Source: Halichoerus grypus (taxonomy: Eukaryota; Chordata; Mammalia; Carnivora; Phocidae). From it: DNA of 64,000 bases. The position numbers were made by a program, and so were the translations under genes. Each line of letters begins with the position of its first letter. Positions within the stretch are counted from its first letter, which is position 1. The stretch covers positions 51,912,628 through 51,976,627 of the forward strand of contig NC_135722.1 of NCBI RefSeq assembly GCF_964656455.1. The letters run 5' to 3'. Positions 47,001 to 63,200 of this stretch are shown here, one piece after another. The notes under the pieces were generated by a model. It was given only the letters and a program-made list of their open reading frames with translations, was not told the origin of the DNA and did not search any database.

Positions 47001-47064
47001 GTGCTCCTCGGGGAGCCATGTGGTGAGCGCAGACCAGGCCAGGAAGGTTGTGCTCTGGCACTAG
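33491..47064 (+). CDS. ATG16L2: ATG16L2, complete, 18 coding exons, 620 aa
   Basis: ATG16L2 is the paralogue of ATG16L1. It binds ATG5-ATG12 and forms a complex, but is reported not to support canonical LC3 lipidation as ATG16L1 does. Coding exons: 33491-33608, 35496-35595, 36409-36511, 40008-40081, 40319-40570, 40706-40771, 41067-41180, 42187-42249, 42833-42941, 43279-43384, 44051-44121, 44409-44480, 44601-44721, 45059-45164, 46034-46183, 46420-46467, 46590-46691, 46977-47064. All introns are GT-AG and the phases close to 1863 nt with a TAG stop. The N-terminus MAGPGAPGVPVARWKRHIVR carries the ATG5-binding helix, then comes a coiled coil (about residues 108-238), a linker, and a seven-bladed WD40 propeller (about 334-620; blade ends HLWNV, QLWKV, KEWDL, RFWDS, KVIDL, YIWDV, VLWH). 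The ATG has G at -3 and +4. The human protein is about the same length. No frameshift or premature stop. Confidence 0.97.
35972..36177 (-). mobile_element. Can-SINE in ATG16L2 intron 2
   Basis: Antisense to the gene; target duplication 'tgggaggtgctt' on both sides. It ends 232 bp before exon 3. Confidence 0.95.
37345..37500 (-). repeat. L2 LINE 3' end fragment
   Basis: Antisense L2 tail: 'cattctttcaacaaagattt' then 'attgacaattgtcattatcc' and 'ccccatggagcttccagtcc'. Confidence 0.7.
37935..38008. repeat. compound (TA/CA/TATG)n microsatellite
   Basis: 'atatatatacacacacacct', '(atgt)n', then a (CA)n run of about 15 units. In ATG16L2 intron 3 directly next to an antisense SINE tail. Confidence 0.93.
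38010..38110 (-). mobile_element. Can-SINE, short form
   Basis: Antisense short form: 'aagtagcctccatgcccaac' to 'gagccagccaggcgcccc', inside ATG16L2 intron 3. Confidence 0.87.
39430..39645 (+). repeat. MIR SINE
   Basis: Sense MIR: 'gccacttagctgtgtaactt', 'taacctctctgtgacagtgt', 'ctacctcatgctcgcgttat'. An antisense MIR follows at about 39660-39840 ('tttacaggtgaggaaacagc'). Confidence 0.85.
39880..40850. other. ATG16L2: intragenic CpG island over ATG16L2 exons 4-6
   Basis: A second GC- and CpG-rich block inside the gene, covering the coiled-coil exons. The Arg/Ala/Glu-rich coding sequence accounts for part of it. It could also be an internal promoter; sequence cannot decide. Confidence 0.65.
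40008..40771 (+). other. ATG16L2: ATG16L2 exons 4-6: coiled coil
   Basis: Residues 108-238, starting MAYQVVEKSAALGTLEATLE and continuing with heptad-like LAALEARAAELQEARARQ, LREAALRRLEEEARDLLDRL and LELKKAAKRTVSIS. This is the dimerising coiled coil of the ATG16 family. Rich in Arg, Ala and Glu, and in GC. Confidence 0.9.
43279..47064 (+). other. ATG16L2: ATG16L2 exons 10-18: WD40 beta-propeller
   Basis: Residues 334 to 620. Exon starts often fall near blade boundaries. Visible repeats include LSEVNAVCFG...LATGGADRLIHLWNV, GSITSVDFDP...AAQLWKV, GHTDKVTAAKF...SRDRTVKEWDL, GDHVIISGHSDQKIRFWDS, RVTSLNLSQDQ...DTLKVIDLR, AVFSPDRSYALAGSWDGALYIWDV and AVNAVAWCSSGS...KVVLWH. Seven blades close one propeller; the protein ends one residue after the last Trp. 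Confidence 0.93.
45428..45625 (-). mobile_element. Can-SINE in ATG16L2 intron 14
   Basis: Antisense to the gene; target duplication 'taccactttta' on both sides. Confidence 0.95.
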
Positions 47065-48119
47065 CCGTGACTTCTCCTGCCAGGGCTGGAGCTCGAGTCT
47101 GAAGCCCAAGGCCAGAAGACAGCTTCCCACCGCTCACGGGGCTCCGGAGCAAGTGGGGCTGGGGGTGGGATGGGAGGGGGGTGGCCTTGGGGCATTTAAC
47201 GGGGAATAGGGCCCGGCAGGACCTGGCCTGTCTGTTGAAAAAAAAAAGTGTGTGTGTCGGGGGGGAATTACAGTATTTTTTGCTTGTTTTATCTCTGACT
47301 TCTCACTTTCTTTGACGTAAGTGAAAAAAAATTGCATCTAAACTGGTATCTGCTTGCCTCTCTGCAGCATTCAGGTGGCAGAGGCCTTTGGGCTGGTGGC
47401 TCGAGGACGCCTGGGCTTGGCCCCCTTCCTCCTCCTGCACAGAGCTGGGGCCGGGCCAGGCTGGCCTCGGTGCTGTTCCCGTCCGAGGAGACAGCATGAA
47501 GAAAGGCTCACAGGCAGCAAAGGGCAGTGGCTCTTGGAGCCGTGGGAATCTCACCCTTGGTCCACGCTGGTCCAGAGGCCAAGCCAACACCTTGGACCCT
47601 CCTACTTCAGGCGCCCAGGGTAGACTGAGGCTATGGAGGGGCCATGGGAGTTCCAAGAGGGGCTCTGGTGGAAAGGGTCCTAACACACCTGAGAGTGATG
47701 TCAAGTACTTAGTACACCAGGCCTGCCTTTAGATGGGGGCATGTTCTTGCTCCAGAGGGGGAGCCCGGAACGTGTGGGGAACGGCCTGGGTAGGTCTTCG
47801 TGTTGGGGGGGGGTGGCCACGGGCTGGGCCTGGGCTGGGGCTTCACTTACAGGGGCACCACGAGCCTCTGGAGTACAAGGCAGACCCAGCAGGGCAGAGC
47901 CTGGGCACCCCACTTGTTCTGTCAACCTCGTGCATGGAGGAGTCGCCAGCAGGACAGCCATTGCCAGTCACAAGACAGCAGAAGGGACTTCTGTCCCTGA
48001 GGGGACCTTACTGTAGCATGCTGCTCATCTGAGATTCAAAGGCTTTGCTTTAGAATTCTCAGTTTCCTTCCTTATCACCTTCCGAAGTCTCCCTTGGGGG
48101 TTGTTGCCATTCCCAGGGT

Positions 48120-48300
48120 TAGGAAGCCGTTCCAGGACGAGCAGCAGGTTGCTGAGAGCCGGGACTCTGCAGCCGGGCTGTCTGTGTTGGAGTCACAGCC
48201 CGCTCTTTAGTAGTTGGGTGATTTTAAACAGGTTCCTTAACGGCTTTGTGCCTTAGTTTCCTCCTCTGCGAAAGGGGAAAATACTAGTACTCACCTCAGA
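48120..48300 (+). repeat. MIR SINE, interrupted by a Can-SINE
   Basis: Sense MIR 'gtgccttagtttcctcctct' up to the SINE, resuming after 48512 with 'atttaccgtatagactcagt' and 'gtgaagctcccggcacatgc'. Confidence 0.8.
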
Positions 48301-48511
48301 GGGCGCCTGGGTGGCACAGTCCGTTAGGCGTCCGACTCTTGGTTTCCGCTGGGGTCGTGATCTTGGGGTTCAAGATGGAGCCCCGTGTTGGGCTCCACGC
48401 TTAGCAGAGTCTGCTTGAGATTCATTCTTCCTCTCTCTCTGCCCCTCCCCCACTTCCCATTCACGCCGTCTCCCTCTCCCTCTCCCTCTCTCAAAAAAAA
48501 AAAACAAACAC
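48300..48511 (+). mobile_element. Can-SINE (older subtype)
   Basis: Head GGGCGCCTGGGTGGCACAGT; target duplication 'ctcacctcaga'. Inserted in a MIR. Confidence 0.93.
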
Positions 48512-48769
48512 CGTCCTCACCTCAGAATTTACCGTATAGACTCAGTGTGTTAGTATCTGTGAAGCTCCCGGCACATGCCAGAGAGCGCGGGATGAAATAC
48601 CTAGTCTACCCTCTGCTGGCTCTCAGCTCACTCACTGCTCTTGGCCCAGCCGTCCCCTGAGCGCCAGGTGACACACCTAGTTGCCTCCTGGACAGCAGCT
48701 CCCCGTAAGCGTCTCTTCCCCTCACGCCCCACATCCTCAGGCACCAGGGGTGCAGCCACCGCGTCTGAC

Positions 48770-49270
48770 TTGAACCTAGCTGCCTCGCAGGCCCCCTTCT
48801 AGTCTTGCTGTGTCTCCACCCGGACCCCTCTTGCCGTGGCCAGAGTGACTTTCTAAGGTATCGTGGTCACAGATACGACCCTTTGAAGTTCCCAGGCTGC
48901 CCGCAAAGAAGCTTTTTGGCATTAAATCCAAAGCCCTTAGGAATGAGCCCGCTGACCTCAGCTGCATTTTCATTTCCTTGCTACTCTGAATGTGTCTCGC
49001 ACATTGATTTTCTCTCTGCCCCAAATGTTCTTCCCTCCCAGCCCCCAATTCAAATTTGTCCTTCGTGATCTTTTCCCTGAGAGCCTTTCCTCACTTACCA
49101 GGCTGGCTAGGGGCCTCCTCTCTCCTTGTGTTCCTCTGTGTCTCCTTCCCTCCATTTTCAGTCAGGGAGCTCTTGGAAGAGGCCAGGATGGGAATAGAGT
49201 AATTCCTGCGATTTGGCCTGGCCCAGAGAGAGCCTCAGGAAATGTCTGTTAAATGGCTAACTCAGCAAGT
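48770..49270 (+). repeat. L2-type LINE fragment
   Basis: 'gtggccagagtgactttcta', 'ggcattaaatccaaagccct', 'gagagcctttcctcacttac' and 'gggagctcttggaagaggcc' follow the old-LINE 3' pattern. Confidence 0.65.
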
Positions 49271-49482
49271 CTAACAGCTGAACATGCTAGAGTCCAGAAT
49301 TTTCCAGCCTGATCCCGGAGGCCCAGCCCTCTCGTCCTGCACCCAGTGGCCACCAGGAGTCACCAGCGGCTTAGTGTCTGCTGAGCCATTCTCCAGTCTC
49401 CTGGGATTCCCGGCAGGAAAGACCAGTGCTTCCAGTAGCCACCACTACCCAGTGCTTATGTGTCAGGACAGTGCTCTGCACT

Positions 49483-49661
49483 TTTTTTTTTTTTTTTAAA
49501 GATTTTATTTATTTGAGAGAGCACAAGAGGGAAGAGGGTCAGAGGGAGAAGCAGACTCCCTGCTGAGCAGGGAGCCCGATGCGGGACTCGATCCCGGGAC
49601 TCCAGGATCATGACCTGAGCCGAAGGCAGACGCTTAACTGACTGAGCCACCCAGGCGCCCC
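49483..49661 (-). mobile_element. Can-SINE, full length
   Basis: Antisense; perfect target duplication 'ctgctctgcacttt' on both sides. Confidence 0.95.
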
Positions 49662-51309
49662 TGCTCTGCACTTTCCATGCAGTATTTTATTTGTTCCTCT
49701 CAACCTCCGTGTGAGGGAGTTTCTCTCTTTCACAGGTGATAAAATCAGCAGATTAAGTATTGTGAGATCACAGAGCTGGCTTGTGACTGTGGTTTTTTTT
49801 TTTTTAAACAACAAAATAAAACATTTTGAGGATCTGGGCTCCCAATTATGCAGGGCTGCAGGGCATCCCCCTACCCTCTGTCCCCAAGTGGTATGTGCCC
49901 TGCCTCCACCATTGCTGGGGGATTCTAGCTTTGTGTCCAACCTAAATCCCTCCCTGCATCCTTTCTTTTTTCCATTCCGGGCTCTGGCCACCGAGGCCTG
50001 ATTATGGAGGGTCAGTGTCCCTTGAAGTGTGGGACACGCAGGGCCACAGGAATGAGGTGAACTTGAATCCTGGGAGGCTGTTACCGGCTGCCCCACTTGG
50101 GGCAGGTACTTCCCAGGACTGCAGCGAAGGCTGCTTAGATAATCTAGAAAAGGCGTTCAGAAATGATACACTCGACTCCAGGGACAGTAAGCCCTCTGCT
50201 CCCCGTAAACCCTCCCTCCTTCGCGGGGCCAATCTGACAGCACACCCTTGGCGTGCAGCTGCTTTGCCTCAGGGAGCGCATTCGCACCTCAGCTTACTGG
50301 GAAGGAACGCTTCCTGGAGGAGCATGGCTGGAAGGGCCAGTGACAGAAGGCATTCGGGGAAGGGGTGGGTGTGGGGGAAGAGGGGCTGGCTGGCAAAGAC
50401 TCAGCAGGGGAAGAGCTCAGAGGGGAGCCAGCTGGGAAGGCTGCCCCTCCATCTAGTCTTTGAAAAAGTTCCCTGGTGGTAGAGAGGGTGAGGATAGGGC
50501 CCCAGGGCTAAAAACCTCTCTAGGCCTTCAGTATCCTCTGCCTTTCAGGTCTGCATACCTTCCAGGTTTTCAGTTCTCAGGTACTCAGACCGCGTGCCTG
50601 AGTTGGGGTCTCTAACGTCAAAACTGGAATGGCCTTTCCCTTGCTATGTACACGGGCTGAGGCCCAGAGAGGTGCCAGGGTCTTGTGCAGGGTCACACGC
50701 CAGAGCTGGGATAAGAACCCAGGCCTCCCACTTTTCTGAAAACTGCCCTCAGGTTCTGCAGAGAGGGGCTGGCCTGGTCTGGAACACCCAGTTCTAGGTC
50801 CTGCTCCCAGTGGTCTTTGGGGGCGGAGGGGGTTTCCCACCTCTGAGACTTCCAGGCCCACAGCTCTGGGCCGCACCAAAGATGACACAGCTCTTCGCTG
50901 GGGCTGTTCTGCGGGCACGAGTACGGCCTCCTCTGTGTGCCCTGCCCAGTGAGGCCCTAGTGAGCCTGAGACTTGACAGGGAGAAATGACAGAAGCCGTT
51001 GTTCTGAACTCCTGCTGCCCCCTGGTCATCTCCCTGGAAGACACACCTTAGCTGGAGCCTGCTGTTCCTGAGTCTCCCCCACCAGGTGTGAGCCCCTTGG
51101 TGACAGGGATGAGATCTGAGTCATTTATGTCTCCAGTGCCCAGAATAAGACCTGGGGTAGTTTGAATTCAATATTCAACAGCAATTGAATAGAGGTGGTC
51201 CTGACCCCTAGGAAGTCCTCTGGAAGAATCCTGGTGGCACCAGGTGAGGACCCATCTGTGCAGAGTCAGCATACCATGTCCTGGGTACAGGCTGTATTCT
51301 TTCTCTGAA

Positions 51310-51465
51310 CATGTATCTACTGGTCAAAAATATTTTTATCCTTCTGCACATTATCTCAGTTGATCCTCTTGGATTTTAGGACGTTTGTATTGCCTTCTCA
51401 TTCCCACTTCACAGATGAGGAAAGCAAGGCCCAGAAAGGCGAAGGGGTGAGCAGGCCACAGCTCA
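51310..51465 (-). repeat. MIR SINE
   Basis: Antisense MIR: 'ttctgcacattatctcagtt', 'cccacttcacagatgaggaa', 'agcaaggcccagaaaggcg'. Another antisense MIR part lies at about 50640-50740. Confidence 0.75.
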
Positions 51466-51626
51466 TCAAGGTGGCCAGGGGCGTGAATACAGGACTTCTG
51501 ACCAGGCTCTTCCCCTACCCCTCATAGGAGCAAGGGGTGACGAGAACGAGAAGGCCGCTTAGGTGTTTAGCACACAGTGTGGAAGGGGTGTGAACCCTAT
51601 TTGTGGGTTCATTTCTGTTGTTTTAG

Positions 51627-51950
51627 GAGAACACGCCGGGAAAATATTCCCAGACCAGAGCTCTCAGAAACAGGGCAGAAGTACACCATTTGTTTTTCTG
51701 GCCGGTGGGACCAGGGGAAAATGGTCCAGGAACAAGACGCTCTTTGGCATTCACAGGGTTCTTGGCAGATCAACAGTGAGAGAACAAACAGAGTCTAGGA
51801 GGAAACATACTGGTTGCGTCGAGTTGTAGGATTTCAGGACAAATTACAGTTCTCTCTTCTAAACTAAAATTTCTGTAACTTGGTTGTGTTTTTGTCATGA
51901 AAAACCTCTTTGTAATGAACAAAATAAATGCAAAGATTCAGAGCAGCTAG
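51627..51950 (+). other. candidate unannotated 3' terminal exon
   Basis: A strong acceptor (catttctgttgttttag|G, AG at 51625-51626) is followed 300 bp later by AATAAA (51923-51928) and a T/GT-rich 'attttgttgc'. The stretch is not in a recognised repeat. It could be an alternative ATG16L2 3' end or a non-coding RNA exon. Inference from motifs only. Confidence 0.25.
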
Positions 51951-52849
51951 ATTTTGTTGCACAGCCACTCAGGCGGTAACTGGCTCCATGACCTAAAGCT
52001 GTGGCTGGACTCGGGCAGTGAGTGAACAGAACAGCCCGGAATGGGATCACAATCCAGAGGAGGGTTTGCTTTCTCCCGGGGTGGGGGTGGGGGGGTGGCA
52101 GAGGCGGGAGTGTCCAATGGCTTCAATTTTCAATTTCTGGCCATCCCGAGAAATCTGTGTGTTAGTCTGTTCTCAAATACTGTCTGTGTGGTGTTTTCAC
52201 CGTGTCTAGGAACTGAGCTTATCTAGAACATAAGAGTTGGATAAGCCCTTGGAAATCCTCTCATTCCACTCCTTTCAAAGCTGGGGATGCAGCAGCCCAG
52301 AGGGAAGGGTCGTCCCCATCAAGTGGTGGCAGGGCTAAAGCCAGATGATATCCTCCTACTTGCCTGTCAGGCTTGAAGGTGGGGGTGGGGGTCAAAGGTC
52401 AGAGACAAAAGGGATCCAGGTGATGTGCTGTGAATCTGTGGCTTCATTGTTCTACAGTTAGTTCCTTTGAAGAAGGAGGCCACAATTCAGCTGTGACGCT
52501 GCGGCGGGGCAGTTTAACTGTCCACTGGTCGCAGCCAGCCTCTGATGCCAACAGCTGATTCAAACATGGTATTCAACGTACCCCTTCCCGTGTTTCTGTG
52601 AGGCACTCCTTCCGCTGACAGCCTTGTGTGACTATGAAGCTGGAAGAGAGCAAGGACCCCAGCTGTGAAGGGAGGGTCACGGACGGTGGGGGAGGCGATG
52701 GTGAAGAACATTGCTGGTGACCACCTGGCGCCGCAGCCTCGTGCATCCTTCTTGGATCCACAGTGGTATCCTGTGGAGCTCGGTTCCCACGGCTGTCAAG
52801 TGGGAGCCGGGATTTAACTCTGACCTTCTGACTCCAAAGTCCATGCTGT

Positions 52850-53250
52850 TGCCTCTCATGCTGCTGGTGGGAGTGTCAACAGATACAATCATTTTGGGGG
52901 CCAATTTGACAAAATCTAATGAAACTAAATGCTCATATAGCTTTCTGACTCTCAAATTACATATTCAGGAATTCACCCAATATTTTTACTGGAACAAATT
53001 TATAAAGAATAATGTACAAAGATGTTGTTTTCAACTTTCTAACAGCAAATGGATGGAGACAACCTAAACATCCATCACTATAGCAGGGTTAAGTTATGAT
53101 ATATCCAAACCATGGAATATAAGACAGCCTTCAAAAAGAATGAGGGAAACCTAAATATATAATCCCATGTATATAAAAAGACAATGTGTCTGTGTATAAG
53201 TTTTATGCACAGAAAATGTCTGGAAGAATACATATTGCACGTCCCAGCTC
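52850..53250 (+). mobile_element. L1 3' end remnant
   Basis: Sense L1 wording: 'tgctggtgggagtgtcaaca', 'gggggccaatttgacaaaat', 'caacctaaacatccatcact', 'ccatggaatataagacagcc'. No intact frame. Confidence 0.75.
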
Positions 53251-53479
53251 TGGGAAGGAGAGAGCCGTGGGGCCCCTCCCCAAACAGACTGAGCCCTGGT
53301 CCTCAATGTGGCTGGTTGGCAGCCAGAGGGAATCAGCCTTTAACTGGGACTTTATTTACCCCCTCTGTGTATCTGTTTTATGGTTTAAAAAAGGAAGGCT
53401 TAGGAATGTCTTTATAAAAAGCATTGTCTATTTGGAAAGGTCTATTTACCCAAATCTTTTTATACGGAAACTTAGAAAA

Positions 53480-55524
53480 CTTAATTCCATTTTTTTTTAT
53501 TATTCAACATTTTATACATAATAAATACAAACTTTTTACAGCCACTGTAAAGAAAGCACATCTGCACAGAGGCACTCCCTCCGAGCTGGGCCCTGTGCAC
53601 TGTGATGCTGGATTACATGTCCTGGAGGGAGGGGTTCTTTTTAAAAAGGAGGCATATTTTTACAACTTTTGTTTTTTTTTTAAAATAAAATTAGCAGCTC
53701 TTCCAAAAAATATTTTAAAATATAACAAAAGATTTCAAATAACCTCTGAGAATGTGGAAAATCCAGATTCAAGGACAATTTGGCTAGCTAAAGAGAGAAG
53801 ACAAGACTGGGTAGCGAGAACGGCCTGATTCAAGCACTTGGAAGATTGTTTAAAGTGCTTTGAAGATTTTTAAATTGTCAGAGAACTTTAAATTCTTAAA
53901 AAAGCCACCCTTTTAATTTTTTTTAAACTTAAGAATAAGTTTGATAAACACAAAAAGACCTCAAATAGATCAACAGGTTAAGAAATGCAAAAAAACAAAA
54001 CAAAAACCCCAAATCACAGAGAAGACTTGTCACTGGGTACTGTCACTGAAGTGATCAAACGACTAACTGAAGATTTCTTCAGTGGTAACCTGACTTTTGG
54101 TCAAAAATCCCATGGGGACATTTGGCGAGCATTTCAAGTTTTTAAAGATTCTTAGGAGGGATGGAGTTTTCAAAGCATAATACAACTTTAAGATTGAATT
54201 CTGCAAATCTGATTTCTTAAAAAAAAAAAAACGCAACTGGCAAAAAAAAAAAAAAAATGCCCTTGTCCCTGGATTCGGCACTCCTGTTCTTCCACAGGAG
54301 GTGGCCCGCCAACAGAGACCTACTCTGGGCCACCTGCCACCATGAGCTCGCTAGCCTGTGGAGAACACTACTCTTGGCTCTCCTTGTGACATGGAGAACT
54401 TGTCTTTTCCTTGTCCGTTTGCACTTGTGCGCGGTGTGCAGTCCTTTAGTCCTTTTTCACAGGAAGCTGGTTTCCTCCATGAGCCACAGGTTCTTCCTCC
54501 CAAGGCAATGTCAGGCCAGGGGGACCCTGTGGGGGGTGGCCACCCGTCTCGGGCAGCCACAGGCTGGCTGGCTGGGCTCGTGCACCGGCTTGGGAATAAA
54601 ACAACACGAGGGGCCTCCCCAGGAGAGAAGCTCAACAAGGCAAGCTATGTGTCCCCAATTTATCTAGATATTCAGATTCCAAAGATGTTGGTCAGAAGAA
54701 TATATGCTGCAAAAATTAAGATGAAAAATACCCAAATACAAAAAGAACATTAAATTGGCTCGTTTCAGATCTGGAAGCTCCATTTCTGCTTCAGCCTCAG
54801 CCTCCTTTCTATTAGTCTATGTGATGGACAAGATTTGGCTATTGGTTCAGCCCCTCCATATTAGCTCCACTAACACTAAATGAATGGCGTAAATATTAAT
54901 ACAAAGGACACTGTTACTGTTTTTAATCTGTTAGCTGTGGAAGAGATGTGCATTAATGCAACTGGCATAAACTCAGGGCGGTCCACTTTTTCCCAGTAAG
55001 GTTACACTTTCTCAGTCTGGGGACTAACTGTGGGGAGGAGCCAGCCCCTCCTGAAATCCCTCCTTCTAGTTCCTTATGCAGCCGACATGATCTGATTAAA
55101 CTCAATCAGACGAGCAAAAGCCACTTGAAGAAAGATGAGGATCTTTGCCACATCCTTGTGGCCACAGTAATATACTGTACGAGTGCACATGATCAGTTTC
55201 TCTGTGACTGTGCCCTGAATGAGGCCTGGTCTTGAGTCTCATATAAAAATGGGCCACTGATAGGCATGAGGGCTGTCCCCCTCTGCTTCTAGGGCCCACT
55301 AGGATTTGTGCTATGGTAGGAGAGATGACATAGAAAATGACAACAAAAAAAGGCACAAAATATTCAAAACGTGGGAGGAGTCCACCAGGCCACCCAGTCA
55401 CATAATCCTCCTTGTTTTCACTCTGTTCAAGAGTCATCATCATGCAAAGGTGCCTAAAGAACAAGAATGGCCAAACGCCAAGCCTGGCCCTGATTGTAGC
55501 AGTAATGGATGGGTAAACCCATCA
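53480..55524 (-). other. FCHSD2: FCHSD2 3' UTR
   Basis: About 2 kb of AT-rich, repeat-poor sequence following the FCHSD2 stop codon. A minus-strand AATAAA lies at 53501-53496 and a second at about 53356-53351; cleavage near 53.48 kb is inferred from the first. U-rich runs occur on the transcript strand (complement of A-runs at 54219-54256). The exact end needs transcript data. Confidence 0.65.
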
Positions 55525-60278
<4,754 letters not shown>

Positions 60279-63200
60279 CTGCAATGTAGGATGGTCATGG
60301 ACAAAATTAAAAAGGTTAGATAAAGAGCAGATGTATGCTGATCATAACAAAAACTGGGGATCAAAATATTGAAATGATTTTGAAGAACATACTGAACATA
60401 AAAATTTAAGGCTTGTAAAACTATCGTAATGAGGTGAAGTTTTGCTTTAAAAAACTAAACAAAATAAAGCTGCAACAAAAACTGGAGAAACGGAATCCTC
60501 AGGAGGCCATCAGGTGCGGTGAACTGTACAGCACTCTGCTGGAAGCAGGGCCCTGGGCTCCAGCTCCAGCTTATGTATCTATTGGTTAGGTTACTCAACT
60601 TCCTGATGCCTCCATTTCTTCAAAATGACACTCCTGCCATTTTGGGGAGGATGGGGGAGTCAGTGTGGGATGAGCAAGCTGAGAACCATGGTGATTTGGG
60701 AAGCACAGGCAGAGCAAGCACTGAACCGGAACTGCGCAGAGGGCACCATGGAGGTGCGCACCGTGAGAATGCAAACAGCTATGTGCATGGACTGGATGAC
60801 AGCGTGAGCGGTGCCTGGAACTGATCTGGAGTCACTGTATGAAAAACAATGGCCAAGAGAAGAAAGCTGGGAAGGAAATGACTGAGATGGGTCACAATTT
60901 GGATTTATTACGCTCTAACTTAACTGTGAAGACTGGGCTGATCTGCCTAGGTGCTATTGTGCAAGCTGCTGTGATGGTTTTATTATCTCTGACAGCAGGA
61001 ATCCACCAGCACCGGCCACCAGATACTGCTCCTGAGACTGCAGAATCTGAGAGCAAACTCTCAGGGGGAGAAACTGTGTGGCTGTGTTTCCTAAAGAGAC
61101 TTGCTTGTCACATGTAGCAGGGAGAGGCCTGCTGGCATCTTCTGGCTCTCTGGTGAACAGTCTTAAAAGCGTTCCCCAAGTCCCAAGATTAGTCCCAACT
61201 ATGCAACTATAAGACCATATAGTTTTTCAAATCTCACAATCTCAAAGTGTAAAATATCTCCAAGTTACACAAGCAAAAGTAAGGCAAGAAAATGGGTCAC
61301 TTTATTAAGACTCACTTCCCATTTCACATGCATTGTAATATTTCATCAAACCCAGATTCGGGATGTTGCCACAACTGCTTGAGATGTTCAAATAGTACTG
61401 AGAATGGCTGGCCAGTTACAGAAATACTCCAGGACCAGAATTTTAAGTAAATTACCTGATTTCAAAATTGAGGGAAAAAAGGTCATTTATTCATGAGAGC
61501 TTTTCCAGTGAAATTTCTTGGCTAATCTGAAACCTCTCTATGCTTTGACTATACCAGCAAAAGGCAACAATATAACAAAGACATTTTCCCTAATTCCATG
61601 GGAAGACTTAAAAAGTATCAACACAATGGACTTCAATGTGTGAGAACAAAGCAGGAAGGATAAGAACACCTTTAAATATACTGTTGCCCTTGTAAAAAAG
61701 TCATAGAGGTCCATGCAAGTTGTTCAGTGCTACTATGTAGTATCAGCAGATACTAGGTTGATCATACCATCCCCAAACAGTGACCAATTCTTCCACTTGA
61801 CAAGGTCAAGTCCTCTGCATGGATCTCAAGACTCTACAGAGTTTGGTTACTGTGGTCTCTCAATGCTTTGGCCCCACACACTATTCCCTAGTCTCTGGAA
61901 CACACCATGTTATTCCTTGCCTCTATGCTTTTACCAGGCTGTTCCTTCTTTCCAGCAGGCCCTGCTCCCTCTTTCCCATCTGATGAATAGACTTAGATGA
62001 CTGGGTTCAAGTCCAGCTTCAGTCTGTTTCTAAGGGCAAGTGACCATAAGACCTCTCTGAGCCTCAGTTTTCTTTTTTATTCCTATTAGAATGTAAGCTT
62101 CATGAAGGCAGAGATTTTTGTCTGTATTCATCAATGCCATATTCTGAAGCCTAGAAAAGAGCACAGGATGTTACACAGGAGGTGCTCAATTAATATTTGT
62201 TGAATTAATGGGTTGGTTGATAATATCTCCGATATTGAGTTATTGAAGAGATTAGAATAACATAAATATGGTACCAGGCACATAATACTTCACATATGTA
62301 GCTATTACTATTACTCATGATTTGAGACCCAGCTATTATGTTTTTCCAGACCACCCACCATGAGCTGGTGGCTTCTTCCTCCTTTTGTTGTAAGGCTTGT
62401 GCATCTCTCTAACTACCACGAACTACCATGGCACTCTGCTTAGTTGTTTGCCCTTGTAGGGTTCCCAGCAGAATGACTTACTTACTGCAGGGAATGTAAT
62501 TCTTCTCATGTATCCCAACTAAAGAGAGAAAGTGGTCAGGAAGGGCTTACTAAATAAACACATGCTCTTACACTGCCCCCTGAAGTCCTAACTCCCAGGG
62601 ACAACCAAACCCTAGAAGCAGCCAAGTGGTGCATCCCCACCACTCTCTCTCTCAATTTCCCATTTTCTTTGAAAACAATGTGCTTTTTCCTGATTAAAAT
62701 AATACATGTTCACTGTAGAAAAGCTGGAAATATGTATAATCGAAATCTTAAGGTACATGTAATTTGGCATCTTACTCTTCTGACCTATCATTGCTTCTTA
62801 CATAAAAAGACTCTCATTAATGTAATTTTCAATTATCTTGATAATATTTTATATACATTATTATTGAATGGTTAATTTATTTAGCTATTCTCTTATCGGA
62901 TAGCCAACTTCAAGCTATTATAAAATAGCACTATGATGAAAGAACATTTTGTATCAAAACCTTTTTCTAAGTTGTGGGTCATTTCCTTAAGATATATGCT
63001 AGTAGGGGCACAGATTATGAGCATTTTTAAGGCTTTTGAATCTAATCCTTAAATATAACTTTTCTTTGTTCTCACCAGATTAATCCAGGCCTCCTTTCCA
63101 GGTCTGGACTATAGGCTTATAGTCCATTTCTAGGCTTACAGTTCATTTCTCTTTAATCTATCCTGTACCGTGTCTATACCATGACCAGGGTTGTTACCTT

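Larger units (their letters stand above)
47065..53480. other. intergenic region between convergent ATG16L2 and FCHSD2
   Basis: It holds the ATG16L2 3' UTR (end not fixed; no clear AATAAA within 1 kb of the stop), MIR and L2 fragments, two Can-SINEs, an L1 3' end and some unique sequence (49.7-51.2 and 51.5-52.8 kb). No recognised protein-coding exon. Confidence 0.7.
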
